DNA of 64,000 bases from Bacillota bacterium (GCA_023416955.1 JAEZGM010000019.1:186001-250000), one strand, 5' to 3'; numbered from the stretch's first letter, positions 27,008 to 36,125 are shown. Translations and numbers: made by a program. Notes: generated by a model from the letters alone, not told the origin.

Positions 27008-27697
27008 TTGGTTGGAATCATTGGGGCAATGTCGGTGGAAGTGGAGAATATTTTACTGGAGATGCAGCAGACCGGTGAGGAGGCTGTCAGCGGGATTACA
27101 TATTATACCGGGAAGATCGGCGGACGTGACTGCGTTGTGGCGAAGTGCGGCGTCGGAAAGGTTGCGGCGGCCGTCTGCGCGCAGACCATGATTTTGCGCT
27201 ACAATCCGCAATTGCTGATCAATGTCGGAGTTGCCGGCGGCATCGGCGAGGGAATTCATATCGGCGACATTGTCGTTTCGAGCGGGCTGGTGCAGCACGA
27301 CATTGATACGTCCGCGCTCGGTGACCCGAAAGGCCTGATCAGCGGGCTGAACCTTGTGACGATTCCGGCGGACGAAAACCTTGTCCGACTGGTTGCTCAG
27401 ACAGCGGTGACGGTTTATGGCAGCGGCATCCATGTCGGCATCATTGCGACAGGCGATCAGTTTATTTCCGATGCGGACATGCTCGCCCGGCTTGCGCGTG
27501 ATTTCAGCGCAGCGGCCTGCGAAATGGAGGGCGGAAGTATTGCGCAGGTATGCTATATGAATCAGGTCGGATTTGTGGTGATCCGTGCGATTTCCGATAA
27601 CGCCAACGAAGACGCCAGCGTCGATTTTACAACCTTTGAGGCGGAATCCGCACACAAAACGGCGGAGCTGATTGCACAGGTGGTTCCGGTTCTTTAA
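27008..27697 (+). CDS. mtnN: 5'-methylthioadenosine/S-adenosylhomocysteine nucleosidase
   Basis: A 229-residue Pfs/MtnN enzyme that cleaves adenine from MTA and SAH. It starts GIIGAMSVEVENIL, has TGKIGGRDCVVAKCGVGKV, LINVGVAGGIGEGI and IATGDQF, the purine/ribose-binding Glu in CEMEGGSIAQVC, and the catalytic Asp in AISDNANED. The TTG at 27008 is chosen because GTGAGGTG lies 7 bp upstream and the product then begins like other Pfs proteins; a GTG at 26993 would lie within the ribosome site. First gene of a three-gene unit. Confidence 0.93.
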   Translation: MVGIIGAMSVEVENILLEMQQTGEEAVSGITYYTGKIGGRDCVVAKCGVGKVAAAVCAQTMILRYNPQLLINVGVAGGIGEGIHIGDIVVSSGLVQHDIDTSALGDPKGLISGLNLVTIPADENLVRLVAQTAVTVYGSGIHVGIIATGDQFISDADMLARLARDFSAAACEMEGGSIAQVCYMNQVGFVVIRAISDNANEDASVDFTTFEAESAHKTAELIAQVVPVL

Positions 27698-27738
27698 TCG
27701 CCAGCTTTGTCCTGAAAAGATGAAAGGAATGGTACGGC

Positions 27739-28317
27739 ATGAAAATCATCGATATTTCGCGCGAACTGTTTTCGGCCCAAACATATCCGGGCGATCCGAT
27801 TCCGAAAAGGGATCCGGTTCGGCGGCTGGGCGCGGGCGACGGCTGCAACCTGTCCGGCTTTTACACCGGCTGCCATCAGGCGACCCATGTGGACGCGCCG
27901 CTGCATTTTCTGGAGGACGGAAAGAGCATTGACCAAATGGAGTTGAGCGCCTTTACGGGCCGCTGCACGGTTGTGGAGGCGCGGGGAATTATCACGGGCG
28001 CCGACATTGACGGGATTCTCCCGGACTGTGAGAAAATGATTCTGTTCAAGGGGGAAGGAGCGGCGTTTCTGTCGGCGAGTGCCGCGTTTGCGCTGTCGGA
28101 TGCGGACGTGCGCCTCGTCGGCACGGACGCGTCCTCCATTGAGATGGGGGATGAAACGTTTCCCGCGCACAGGCAGCTTTTGGGTGCGGAAATTCCCATT
28201 CTGGAAGGGCTTTCGCTTTCCCATGTAGCGCCCGGAAATTATAATCTGGCGGCGTTTCCGCTGCTATTAGGCGGGGCAGAGGCTTCGCCGGTGCGTGCTG
28301 TCCTAATTGAGGAGTAA
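27739..28317 (+). CDS. Cyclase family protein (kynurenine formamidase-like metal hydrolase)
   Basis: A 192-residue member of the cyclase/kynurenine formamidase family. The metal site is HQATHVDAPLHF (about residues 47-58), a variant of the usual HxGTHxDxPxH with Ala in place of Gly. IDISRELFSAQTYPGDP is the standard N-terminus. Known relatives hydrolyse formylkynurenine, isatin or cyclic amides, but tryptophan genes are absent here and the substrate is unknown. It lies 41 bp after mtnN with AAAGGAA upstream. Confidence 0.85.
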   Translation: MKIIDISRELFSAQTYPGDPIPKRDPVRRLGAGDGCNLSGFYTGCHQATHVDAPLHFLEDGKSIDQMELSAFTGRCTVVEARGIITGADIDGILPDCEKMILFKGEGAAFLSASAAFALSDADVRLVGTDASSIEMGDETFPAHRQLLGAEIPILEGLSLSHVAPGNYNLAAFPLLLGGAEASPVRAVLIEE

Positions 28318-28334
28318 ACAGGAGGGGCTATTTG

Positions 28335-28958
28335 ATGAAAGTAATTGATATGGATTCGTGGCCGCGAAAGGATCATTTTGCGCTGTTCCACAGCATGGAG
28401 CTGCCACAATTTAATCTTTCCTTCCATCTGGACGCGACACATTTTCTGTCCTATGTAAGGGAACAGGGAATCTCCTTTTATTACGCAATGTGCTTTGCGG
28501 CAACCCAAACCGCAAATGAAATGGAATCGTTCCGCTACCGAATCCGAAAAGATCAGGTGATTCTGCACGATAGGGTGCACCCATCCTTCACGGTTTTGCA
28601 GCCGGGAGAAGACCTTTTCAAGATCGTCACGATGGATATGGGTGACGACTTGATTGCATTTGCCAAAGAGGCGGCAGAACGTGTGGAGTCGCAGACCGAT
28701 TTCATACAGGCACAGGCCGAACAGCGGGACGACCTTATTTATATTACCTGTATCCCGTGGGTTTCATTTACGCAGATTACGCATCCTGCCGCGCTGAACC
28801 GGGACGATTCCATTCCGCGTATTTCTTGGGGAAAATATTTTCAGCAGGACGGAAAGGTGCTGCTGCCGTTTTCCGTTCAGGTGAACCATTCGCTGATGGA
28901 TGGTTCCCACGCGGGACGCTACGCGGAAAAGCTGCAATGCTATATGGATCAACTATAA
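28335..28958 (+). CDS. Chloramphenicol acetyltransferase-like protein
   Basis: A 207-residue CAT-fold acetyltransferase. The catalytic His lies in VQVNHSLMDGSHAGRYAE (His about residue 185), where classical CAT has HHxxxDG; the first His is Asn here. The Phe/Tyr-rich N-terminus (FHSMELPQFNLSFHLDATHF, FYYAMCFAATQTANE) also matches. Many chromosomal CAT-like proteins do not confer chloramphenicol resistance, so the acyl acceptor is open. ATG 28335 follows GGAGGGG. It lies 17 bp after the cyclase gene. Confidence 0.82.
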   Translation: MKVIDMDSWPRKDHFALFHSMELPQFNLSFHLDATHFLSYVREQGISFYYAMCFAATQTANEMESFRYRIRKDQVILHDRVHPSFTVLQPGEDLFKIVTMDMGDDLIAFAKEAAERVESQTDFIQAQAEQRDDLIYITCIPWVSFTQITHPAALNRDDSIPRISWGKYFQQDGKVLLPFSVQVNHSLMDGSHAGRYAEKLQCYMDQL

Positions 28959-28967
28959 TAAAGCGGA

Positions 28968-29117
28968 TTGTTTGTTAGCTCCGTCCACACTCAATTGTTT
29001 TATGGCTTTGAAAACGACACTATTTGGAGAGTAAAAGCGGACAAGGCAGATGCAATCAAAATCGCGATTGATGGTCAACTAATGCTGAAAGTCTACAGCC
29101 GCCAATACAACAAGTAA
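28968..29117 (+). other. Possible small coding region or gene remnant
   Basis: A 49-codon open reading from TTG 28968 to TAA 29115-29117 with a protein-like composition (TQLFYGFENDTIWRVKAD, then DAIKIAIDGQLMLKVYSR). There is no good ribosome site. It may be the tail of a decayed gene between the CAT-like gene and its terminator. I do not recognise it. Confidence 0.25.
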
Positions 29118-29133
29118 ATTTGATGTTATAAAA

Positions 29134-29171
29134 TGAAGCTGACGCCGTTTATTTCAACGGCGTCAGCTTCA
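29134..29171. terminator. Bidirectional terminator between the CAT-like and DUF4434 genes
   Basis: TGAAGCTGACGCCGTT (29134-29149) and AACGGCGTCAGCTTCA (29156-29171) are perfect complements, followed by ACTTAATTTT on the plus strand. It lies 9 bp from the end of the minus-strand gene, which it could also terminate. Confidence 0.8.
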
Positions 29172-29179
29172 ACTTAATT

Positions 29180-30598
29180 TTAGGAAACGTGAAAAGTCGT
29201 GAGGGGTGATTTGTTGCCCGCGAAATCAAGGGCTTCAATCTGATAATCCCCGGTCTTGTCTACTGTGTAAAATGTATTGAGCGTGGGATCAATTCCTGTG
29301 GTATCTTGACGTGTCGCGTAAATATGTGAAACCAGGCTGTTATCTTTATAGATATTGTAAACTGCTATACCAGTGTCGTCATATGGCGCTTTCCAGTCGA
29401 TTTTATACTGATCATCGGCTGCACTGCTTACAACAATACTGGCTGCGCTTACGGCTGACGGTGCATTCTTTTCAATAGTGCCAGCTTTCACATAGTTCAT
29501 ATAGGTATCATTGAAGCCCTTCAATGTGTTGTAGGGGCTGTAATAATGGTTCCAAGTAAATGTAATATTGTTTTCGGCGTACTTGGATGTTATTTTAATC
29601 TGCTGCGTTACACGGTCAAGTAAGGCGATTTCGGCAGTGTTATTTACAAACGTCTCATTATTTGACCATAAGTGCAATGCACGATTGGTGTCAGCTGCCT
29701 TTTTGTAGCCTGCGGTCCATGCATCAAGTGTGTCAAGTGTGACACCGGTTCCACCAATACTGTCCATTGGCGCCATGATATCTCCGGGTCTGAATTTTGT
29801 TTTCTTAATGATCTCACTCCAGAATTTTGCGTTTGATTCGGATTTGCAAAGAGCTTGATTGGCAAAATTGCTAAACATCATCGGCATACGAGCATCCAGC
29901 TTTGTTAAATTGTCCAAAACAGGATTGAATGCTTGCTGAGCAATGATATCTGTATACACAGACGGATCTTGTGCCCAATTATCAGGGCTGGCAGCTGGGC
30001 AGTTTCCTTCATAGGTATTTGTGCAAATTGTATAATTCCAGAATTCATGTACCCAATACCATCCATAGAACGCATCTTTATACTTCGCCTTATACATACT
30101 ATACAGTTCATTCGCAATTTCATTGCTCAAAGTCGCATTGTTTTTCCAATAATCGGTATATACGTCTGGCTGCGTGGTAGAAATCTTCCATCCGAAATCC
30201 CAGAATTTATAGCTTTGATTAAGTGCTATAAATACTTTTATACCCGCTTTTTGACAATTTCTTAAACAAGCGTCAATACAGTCAACGCCATCATATCCTT
30301 TTTTGAGTTCAGGTATATTCGAAGGATAGATTGTCCTGACCGTGCCGTTTTTCTCGTCCATAATGACGGAGGGGGAGAAGATAAGGTATTTCATTCCACC
30401 CTTTTTCATTGCGCTAAGTTCTTGCTGCCACCGTGAATCGCTCCAGTTACGGGTCATGTAATCCTGCACAAATGAACCAACTGGGACTCGGTATGTTTCC
30501 TTTTTGTTTGTGCATGCACTACTGGTCGCACCTAAAGAAGTGAAGACCAGGGGAAGGGAAACCAGAATTGCTGTTAGCCGCTGCATGAATTTTTTCAT
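29180..30598 (-). CDS. Secreted DUF4434-like TIM-barrel protein with C-terminal Fn3-like domain
   Basis: A 472-residue exported protein. The signal peptide is residues 1 to about 28 (AILVSLPLVFTSLGATSSAC); the Cys at 29 could be lipidated, but the lipobox is weak. The body resembles DUF4434 glycosidase-like TIM barrels: VGSFVQDYMTRNWSDSRWQQ, MKKGGMKYLIFSPS, DACLRNCQKAGIKVFIALNQ, FYGWYWVHEFWN and PGDIMAPMDSIG. The last 95 residues look like a fibronectin-III domain (YKIDWKAPYDDTGIAVYNIY). AAAAGGAGAG precedes the ATG. Probably acts on an extracellular glycan; no activity can be assigned. Monocistronic. Confidence 0.6.
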   Translation of the reverse strand: MKKFMQRLTAILVSLPLVFTSLGATSSACTNKKETYRVPVGSFVQDYMTRNWSDSRWQQELSAMKKGGMKYLIFSPSVIMDEKNGTVRTIYPSNIPELKKGYDGVDCIDACLRNCQKAGIKVFIALNQSYKFWDFGWKISTTQPDVYTDYWKNNATLSNEIANELYSMYKAKYKDAFYGWYWVHEFWNYTICTNTYEGNCPAASPDNWAQDPSVYTDIIAQQAFNPVLDNLTKLDARMPMMFSNFANQALCKSESNAKFWSEIIKKTKFRPGDIMAPMDSIGGTGVTLDTLDAWTAGYKKAADTNRALHLWSNNETFVNNTAEIALLDRVTQQIKITSKYAENNITFTWNHYYSPYNTLKGFNDTYMNYVKAGTIEKNAPSAVSAASIVVSSAADDQYKIDWKAPYDDTGIAVYNIYKDNSLVSHIYATRQDTTGIDPTLNTFYTVDKTGDYQIEALDFAGNKSPLTTFHVS

Positions 30599-30795
30599 CG
30601 CTGTTCTCTCCTTTTCAATTTACATAATATAAAATAAATTAAATTATGCGCAAAATACAGCAAATCGACTATTATGTGTTGCAAACCATGATGGCGCAAT
30701 GGCCGAGTTCCAAATAATTCCGTGCTGCCTGCATATGACGATATGAAAGGCATTCACCGAATTTACGGTAAATTTAAACTTCTTTTAGAAGGGCA

Positions 30796-30825
30796 GCCAA
30801 GGCTGTGTCTTGCTAAAGCCTTGGC
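30796..30825 (-). terminator. Hairpin downstream of the ADP-ribosylglycohydrolase gene
   Basis: GCCAAGGCT (30796-30804) pairs with AGCCTTGGC (30817-30825). On the minus strand it is followed by TGCCCTTCT, a poor T run, so termination may be partial. Confidence 0.5.
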
Positions 30826-30843
30826 CAACCATCTTATACGGGA

Positions 30844-32163
30844 TTACTTATTAGAATTGTTATAAATGTTTTTAGCCAATTTGATAAATCTCTGTGTCAT
30901 ATCATCGAAATGGAAAGAATTTTTACCGATTAAGTAAGTGTCAATTGTATTGTTAAAACGCTTATACAAATATTCAGGGATGTTTCTTTTCCCTATGATT
31001 GCTCCAAATATGCTTCCTGCCGATGCGGATGTGCAATCGCTGTCCAAGCCCATTGCCACTGTTTCGGATAATCCCTTTACAATGTCTTTTTCTCCAATCA
31101 TTAAGCCGAACACAATTAAGCAAAGATTATTGTTGGTGTGTACAATGTGCATGCCGCCAAATCTTTCGTCCACCAATTTACGGGCATCCTTATGATCTTT
31201 TACATTTTCTCCTACCTTTAGCGCCCACTCAATATCCTTGTGCAGGTTGCAATTTTCAGGAATTTCTGTAAGAGCAATCTTGATTGCTTCAATAGGAGAA
31301 TCCACAGCAAATGCTGCGCTTTGTGCAGCCGCTAAGAACATTTCTCCATAAATGCCGTTCCGCCTGTGGCTTAAAAACGCATCGTAATATGCCATTCTTG
31401 CGGCTTTTTCAGGCATACCGGCGGCGGCATACGCAAATCCGTCTGAACGAATTGCTGCACCAATCCATTGACGATACGGGTTATCCGTAATACCTACCTG
31501 ATCAACGGGAACACCCTTCTTTAAATTATCGATTGCAATTTCTTCAGCGGTACAAGCGAGCGGTAAATACTTCCTCCAGATTTCTCCTACGTCCTGCGTA
31601 GTAAAATCGCAGCCGTATTCCTCCATAAGCAATAAAGAAACCTGTGTGTAAATAACATCATCGTCAATTGGAACAGAGCGCATATTACTCTTCATGTATT
31701 GGTATCCGTACGCTCCATAAAAGTTTTTCGCATGTGGGAACATAACATTTTCCCAGTAATCGACTGGAGGGAATTGTTTCCCTGTATATTGGCACCATGC
31801 TTCCATATTTTCAACGGTATGCCCCTCGACAGGAACACCCAGCATGCAGCCGATCATTCTTCCCGTTAACGCACCTTCAATCTTATCGGTAAGCGTTTGG
31901 TCGTCAGGAAGGCTCTTCCACAATCTTCTAGGCCCATGTTCTCTGAGCTTAAGAATAGAGTCAAGGTCGTCCGGCTCATTGGCAGCCAACTCTGCGTCGT
32001 CAGGAATCTCTTGAATCCTGACCATTGCATTTTTTATGTATTCCCTCACTTCCTCAATGATTCTATTGGATTCCGATTCAGAACCCTGCTCACATTTCAT
32101 TCTCGCGTATTCACTTAAATTAAGCTGCAATAATGCGAAATCAGAAAAATCAGGATACTTCAT
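30844..32163 (-). CDS. ADP-ribosylglycohydrolase family protein
   Basis: A 439-residue DraG/ARH-fold protein with an N-terminal extension of about 100 residues. The catalytic region begins IEGALTGRMIGCMLGVPVEG; metal-site Asp residues lie in VPIDDDVIYTQVSLL and in MGLDSDCTSASAGSIFGAII. Family members remove ADP-ribose from proteins or small molecules, and many clustered with sugar genes probably split other N-glycosides. GAGGTAAAC precedes the ATG. It is divergent from an AraC regulator and followed beyond it by PhnP-like and ribokinase genes, all of ribosyl-type chemistry. Confidence 0.85.
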   Translation of the reverse strand: MKYPDFSDFALLQLNLSEYARMKCEQGSESESNRIIEEVREYIKNAMVRIQEIPDDAELAANEPDDLDSILKLREHGPRRLWKSLPDDQTLTDKIEGALTGRMIGCMLGVPVEGHTVENMEAWCQYTGKQFPPVDYWENVMFPHAKNFYGAYGYQYMKSNMRSVPIDDDVIYTQVSLLLMEEYGCDFTTQDVGEIWRKYLPLACTAEEIAIDNLKKGVPVDQVGITDNPYRQWIGAAIRSDGFAYAAAGMPEKAARMAYYDAFLSHRRNGIYGEMFLAAAQSAAFAVDSPIEAIKIALTEIPENCNLHKDIEWALKVGENVKDHKDARKLVDERFGGMHIVHTNNNLCLIVFGLMIGEKDIVKGLSETVAMGLDSDCTSASAGSIFGAIIGKRNIPEYLYKRFNNTIDTYLIGKNSFHFDDMTQRFIKLAKNIYNNSNK

Positions 32164-32261
32164 TATGTTTACCTCTTTCTTTGAAATTTTTCATTGACAT
32201 ATCTACAACATTAGAATACAATTAAAATATAGAAAAATCTACTTAAAAATGGGGGTAATTT

Positions 32262-33134
32262 ATGCAGAATCAATCAAAATTGTTAAGTGAGCAATTGGAT
32301 GCTATTTATGATCCGCCTAATTTTGATGAGGGTGTTCCTTACTTCCCTACAGACACAATAACAACTCAAAGCCCCGCTTCATCCAAGATAAATTATCTTC
32401 ATTATCACAATGATTTAGAAATTGGCTACTGTTACCGTGGATCGGGAGTTTTCATTGTGAATGATTTAATTATTCCCTATCAAAGTCCATGCGCTTCTAT
32501 CATTTATAAGAATTTGCTGCATATTGCACAAAGCAGTTCTTCTCAGCCGAGCGAATGGGTATTTTTGAACATTGATACAAATGCCTTTTTTAATAATGAT
32601 TCTGAAATGATGAGATGTATATGCCCCGTCCCGAATTTTGGACAAGCCTATATTATTACGCCGGACTCCCCAGTGCTCTTACAGCATATTTATAATTTTA
32701 TTCAGGAATTGCGGGACAAAAAGACAAACTACATGGAGTGTGCGAAATACTCGCTGTTATGCGCTCTGATTGAACACGCACGACAAAATAAATTTATTGA
32801 AAAAGGCGCTTCAAAACAGTGGCTATTTAAGGATATCGCAGTTGCAATTACCTATATCTCCAACCATTACGATCAGCAAATAACTGTTGAGTTTTTGGCA
32901 AAGCTTTGCAACATGAGCGCCGCTACCTTAAGGCGAAAATTCAAGCAGGCACTAAACTTATCTCCGTTGGATTATCTTCACCAAGTCAGAATCAGTACCG
33001 CTGTTTCTATGCTTACACTCGACAATAAGTCCATACTGGAAATATGCAATAAAGTTGGTTACAACTCTCAATCCAGTTTTAACAGACAATTTTTGAAGAT
33101 CACAGGAAAATCTCCCATAAAATACCGCTCATAG
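32262..33134 (+). CDS. AraC-family transcriptional regulator
   Basis: A 290-residue regulator. The N-terminal half is a cupin-like sensor (INYLHYHNDLEIGYCYRGSG). The C-terminal 100 residues hold two HTH motifs, with QITVEFLAKLCNMSAATLRR and the second ending ILEICNKVGYNSQSSFNRQF, followed by KITGKSPIKYRS. TGGGGGTAA precedes the ATG. Transcribed divergently from the ADP-ribosylglycohydrolase gene 98 bp away, and 28 bp upstream of the MBL hydrolase gene, so it likely controls both directions. Confidence 0.92.
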   Translation: MQNQSKLLSEQLDAIYDPPNFDEGVPYFPTDTITTQSPASSKINYLHYHNDLEIGYCYRGSGVFIVNDLIIPYQSPCASIIYKNLLHIAQSSSSQPSEWVFLNIDTNAFFNNDSEMMRCICPVPNFGQAYIITPDSPVLLQHIYNFIQELRDKKTNYMECAKYSLLCALIEHARQNKFIEKGASKQWLFKDIAVAITYISNHYDQQITVEFLAKLCNMSAATLRRKFKQALNLSPLDYLHQVRISTAVSMLTLDNKSILEICNKVGYNSQSSFNRQFLKITGKSPIKYRS

Positions 33135-33162
33135 TAAGCTTGGTCTTGGAGGAGTGTGAATT

Positions 33163-34005
33163 ATGAAAGTAAAATATTTAGGAACCGCAGCGGCGGAAGG
33201 AATCCCGGCGCTGTTCTGCCAGTGTCCGTTATGTAAAAAAGCAAGAAAAGCAAAAGGCAAAGATATCCGTGGACGCTCCGGAATCATAATCGATGATGAA
33301 TTAATGGTGGACTTTCCTCCGGATATTTTCACCTATTCTGTTCGCTTTAATCTTGACCTTGCCAAAATAAAATATTTGATTGTTACTCACAGCCACACAG
33401 ACCATTTTTCACCGGCAAACCTTGTCCTCAGGCAGCCCGGCTGTTTTTGCCATATTACGGATGGGGAACCCTCAATTCAAGTTTATGGCAACAGGGAAGT
33501 GCACCGTTTGACCAAAGAAGCACTGATGCTTGAGTATAAAACCGATCAGGTGGATTTTATACACCTCAACTCATTGAATGCGTTTGAAAAAACACGCATA
33601 GGTAACTTTTATGTAACGCCATTGCCCGCTGCTCACAAGCCTGACGAGGACGCTTACATTTTCCTCGTGCAGAAGCAGGATAGCACTCTGCTTTACGCCC
33701 ATGATACAGGAATCTTCTGCCCAAGCGTGTTCCAATATTTGCAGGAAAACAATATCTGTATTGACGCGATCAGCCTGGATTGCACCTGTTGCATTCAGAA
33801 GGAAGGCACGAATCATATGGGCCTTCCTGATAACGCTGAAATACTTGTAAAACTAAGAGCTAGCCAAAACATCACCGATAAAACAAAATGTATTGTTAAT
33901 CACTTTAGCCATAATGGGCAGATGACTCATTTCGAGCTTGAAGAAGAGGCGCGAAAATACGGCTTAACAGTTGCGTATGACGGAATGGAAATTAACCTGC
34001 CGTAA
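33163..34005 (+). CDS. MBL-fold metallohydrolase, PhnP-like
   Basis: A 280-residue metallo-beta-lactamase-fold protein. It has the PhnP-type N-terminus GTAAAEGIPALFCQCPLCKK, where the Cys cluster CQCPLC binds a structural zinc, then IIDDELMVDFPPD and the active site THSHTDHFSP; further ligands are in AHDTGIF and NHFSHNG. PhnP hydrolyses 5-phosphoribosyl 1,2-cyclic phosphate. Here there are no phn genes, so the substrate may be another ribosyl or cyclic phosphate ester. GGAGGAG precedes the ATG. Confidence 0.82.
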   Translation: MKVKYLGTAAAEGIPALFCQCPLCKKARKAKGKDIRGRSGIIIDDELMVDFPPDIFTYSVRFNLDLAKIKYLIVTHSHTDHFSPANLVLRQPGCFCHITDGEPSIQVYGNREVHRLTKEALMLEYKTDQVDFIHLNSLNAFEKTRIGNFYVTPLPAAHKPDEDAYIFLVQKQDSTLLYAHDTGIFCPSVFQYLQENNICIDAISLDCTCCIQKEGTNHMGLPDNAEILVKLRASQNITDKTKCIVNHFSHNGQMTHFELEEEARKYGLTVAYDGMEINLP

Positions 34006-34098
34006 AATAACGGAATGTAATGAGCAGACCGTCCCAGTACAAAATGATCCGGGTGAATTATAATTAATTTATTTATCAATTAAGGAGTTATCATTGCA

Positions 34099-34995
34099 AT
34101 GAAAATATTAAATTTTGGTTCGCTGAATCTTGATTTTGTGTATCGGGTTCCCCATTTTATCCGTCCCGGTGAAACCGTTTCTTCGTTAGATTATGCACAG
34201 TTTTGCGGAGGCAAAGGTTTAAATCAATCAATTGCGTTGTCCAACGCCGGTGCTGATGTTTACCATGCTGGAATAATCGGAAACGGAGGTAAAATTCTGA
34301 AAGACACCCTTGAAAAGTACAATGTTAATACCGATTTCATTGCAGTTAAAGACTGCATGAACGGTCACGCCATTATTCAGGTAGACGATAACGGGCAAAA
34401 CTGCATTATGTTATATGGCGGATCCAATCAAGCAGTAACTACCGGCTATGTTGACAGTGTGCTTGAGCACTTCGGTTCGGACGATATTATTGTACTGCAA
34501 AATGAAATAAATGCGCTTGATTACATCATCGCCTCCGCACATAAACGGGGAATCAGAATCGCACTAAATCCGTCTCCTGCCGGTAAAAATCTTAACGACA
34601 TCCCATTAGAATATGTTCGATGGTTTTTATTAAACGAAATTGAAGGGTTCGAGCTCACCGGGCAAAATGAGCCGCAGAAAATTTTAGATACTCTTTTGAG
34701 CCGTTATCCGGACAGCGCAATTGTACTTACCCTTGGAAAAGCCGGCGCAGTATACAAGGATGCCCATACTTATGAAAAGCATGGTGTCTATAATGTTCCC
34801 GTTAAGGATACAACTGCCGCGGGAGATACCTTTACAGGCTATTTCATTGCCTGTATTGCACAAGGCTTGCCGGTAAAAGTAGCATTGGAGAAAGCCTCTG
34901 TAGCATCGTCATTCGCAGTATCCAAATCGGGTGCAGCAGCTTCAATTCCTCTCAGGGCGGAGGTAGACAACCATAATTTCGAGATGTTAAATTAA
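34099..34995 (+). CDS. Ribokinase-like PfkB carbohydrate kinase
   Basis: A 298-residue kinase most like RbsK. The N-terminus ILNFGSLNLDFVYRVPHFIR and the GGKGLNQSIALSNAGADV block are ribokinase marks; the catalytic signature is DTTAAGDTFTGYFIACIA. AAGGAG lies 10 bp before ATG 34099. It would phosphorylate ribose or a related pentose at O5. Its neighbours, an ADP-ribosylglycohydrolase and a PhnP-like hydrolase, suggest the sugar comes from a ribosyl conjugate (inference). Confidence 0.87.
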   Translation: MKILNFGSLNLDFVYRVPHFIRPGETVSSLDYAQFCGGKGLNQSIALSNAGADVYHAGIIGNGGKILKDTLEKYNVNTDFIAVKDCMNGHAIIQVDDNGQNCIMLYGGSNQAVTTGYVDSVLEHFGSDDIIVLQNEINALDYIIASAHKRGIRIALNPSPAGKNLNDIPLEYVRWFLLNEIEGFELTGQNEPQKILDTLLSRYPDSAIVLTLGKAGAVYKDAHTYEKHGVYNVPVKDTTAAGDTFTGYFIACIAQGLPVKVALEKASVASSFAVSKSGAAASIPLRAEVDNHNFEMLN

Positions 34996-35016
34996 TATAT
35001 AGGTTTAAACAGCGAA

Positions 35017-35062
35017 GAGAACAGAGGAAGGCTGTTTCAGCCACACTTCTGTTCTCTTTATT
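35017..35062 (+). terminator. Terminator after the ribokinase-like gene
   Basis: GAGAACAG...AGGCTG pairs with CAGCC...CTGTTCTC with an internal loop, followed by TTTATTTTAAATAA. Confidence 0.8.
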
Positions 35063-35105
35063 TTAAATAATACTTTTATTCTTGACGACTCTATCATCTG
35101 CTGAA

Positions 35106-36125
35106 TCATTGATTTGGCTCAAATAATTGTTCACGGACTATCTTATCGGCACGTAAAACTGCTTCAAATGCACTGCTTACCTCGCTCATGGTCGGTACCG
35201 CTTCCACGCCGGCTTCTATCATATCAATCAGCTTTTGCATTTGCGCCCACATATTTTTATACTTTGAATTTACATTAATGGTCCTGTATTCATTGTTTTC
35301 ATAAAGATACAGCTCAATTAGGTCCCCCTCCTCGACGTCCTTGTAACGCATGTTGTTGAGGACTATTGTGATTCTTCCTTTCTCACCCACAAATTCTTTG
35401 ATATTACTCGATGGTAATGTTTTTGACCAGCCGGCTTCATAATACCCTACCGTCCCATTTCGCAGTTGGACATTGATTACGCCGTAATTATACTCGCCGA
35501 AAGGCAAATCCTGATCAATCACCGTGCCAAATCCGTTGACATAAACAATGTCAGAGCCGCTGAACCATTGCATCACATCCATATAGTGTACACCGCAATC
35601 CACAATGGGGGAGCAATCTTCCAGCAAAGTCTTATAACGCGCCCAATCTTTGCAATGATGATTTTGAACCATACGAATTACTTTTACATCACCGATTGTA
35701 CCTGATTTTATTAATTCCGCTGCTTTTTGATATGTTTGATTATAGCGCAAAATATGAGAAACAAGTACTTTACACGCGGAGGATTTTACTAAGTCAACAA
35801 ACTCTTTCCCCTCCTGCAGCGTACTTCCGATCGGCTTTTCACAAATGACGTGCTTTCCATTTTGCAAACATTCCCTCAGAATTTCAAGATGCGTATTTAC
35901 ATAAGTAGCAATGATAACTATATCCACATCGTCACGAATTAAGTAAGATTTATATTCCGTACAAAAAGATTGCGCATTATATTTTCTTGCGAATTCTTCC
36001 GCTCGCCGTATATCAAAGTCTACAACACCCACAATGCGAATGCATTCCCTGTAATAAATATCCTGTAAGTGTTCTTCTCCAATATGGCCGCAGCCAATCA
36101 GAACAACTCCGTATTGCTTTTTCAT
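35106..36125 (-). CDS. Gfo/Idh/MocA-family oxidoreductase
   Basis: A 339-residue NAD(P)-dependent sugar dehydrogenase-type protein. The N-terminal Rossmann fold reads VVLIGCGHIGEEHLQDI and the cofactor/substrate motif is HVICEKPIGST (EKP Lys). The C-terminal alpha/beta domain includes DCGVHYMDVMQWF. GGTGAGGAT precedes the ATG. It is separated from the larger operon upstream by copy B of a dispersed repeat and a hairpin, and so probably has its own promoter. One of three Gfo/Idh-type genes within 4 kb. Confidence 0.9.
   Translation of the reverse strand: MKKQYGVVLIGCGHIGEEHLQDIYYRECIRIVGVVDFDIRRAEEFARKYNAQSFCTEYKSYLIRDDVDIVIIATYVNTHLEILRECLQNGKHVICEKPIGSTLQEGKEFVDLVKSSACKVLVSHILRYNQTYQKAAELIKSGTIGDVKVIRMVQNHHCKDWARYKTLLEDCSPIVDCGVHYMDVMQWFSGSDIVYVNGFGTVIDQDLPFGEYNYGVINVQLRNGTVGYYEAGWSKTLPSSNIKEFVGEKGRITIVLNNMRYKDVEEGDLIELYLYENNEYRTINVNSKYKNMWAQMQKLIDMIEAGVEAVPTMSEVSSAFEAVLRADKIVREQLFEPNQ

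Noticed and set aside
26811..27008. Possible riboswitch upstream of mtnN
   Set aside because: A consensus promoter at 26952-26980 leaves a leader of about 20 bases, too short for an aptamer, and no SAM or SAH aptamer pattern is visible.
28335..28958. Chloramphenicol resistance gene
   Set aside because: The catalytic His is present but the classical HHxxxDG is altered and the gene sits in a housekeeping-type operon, so resistance should not be claimed.
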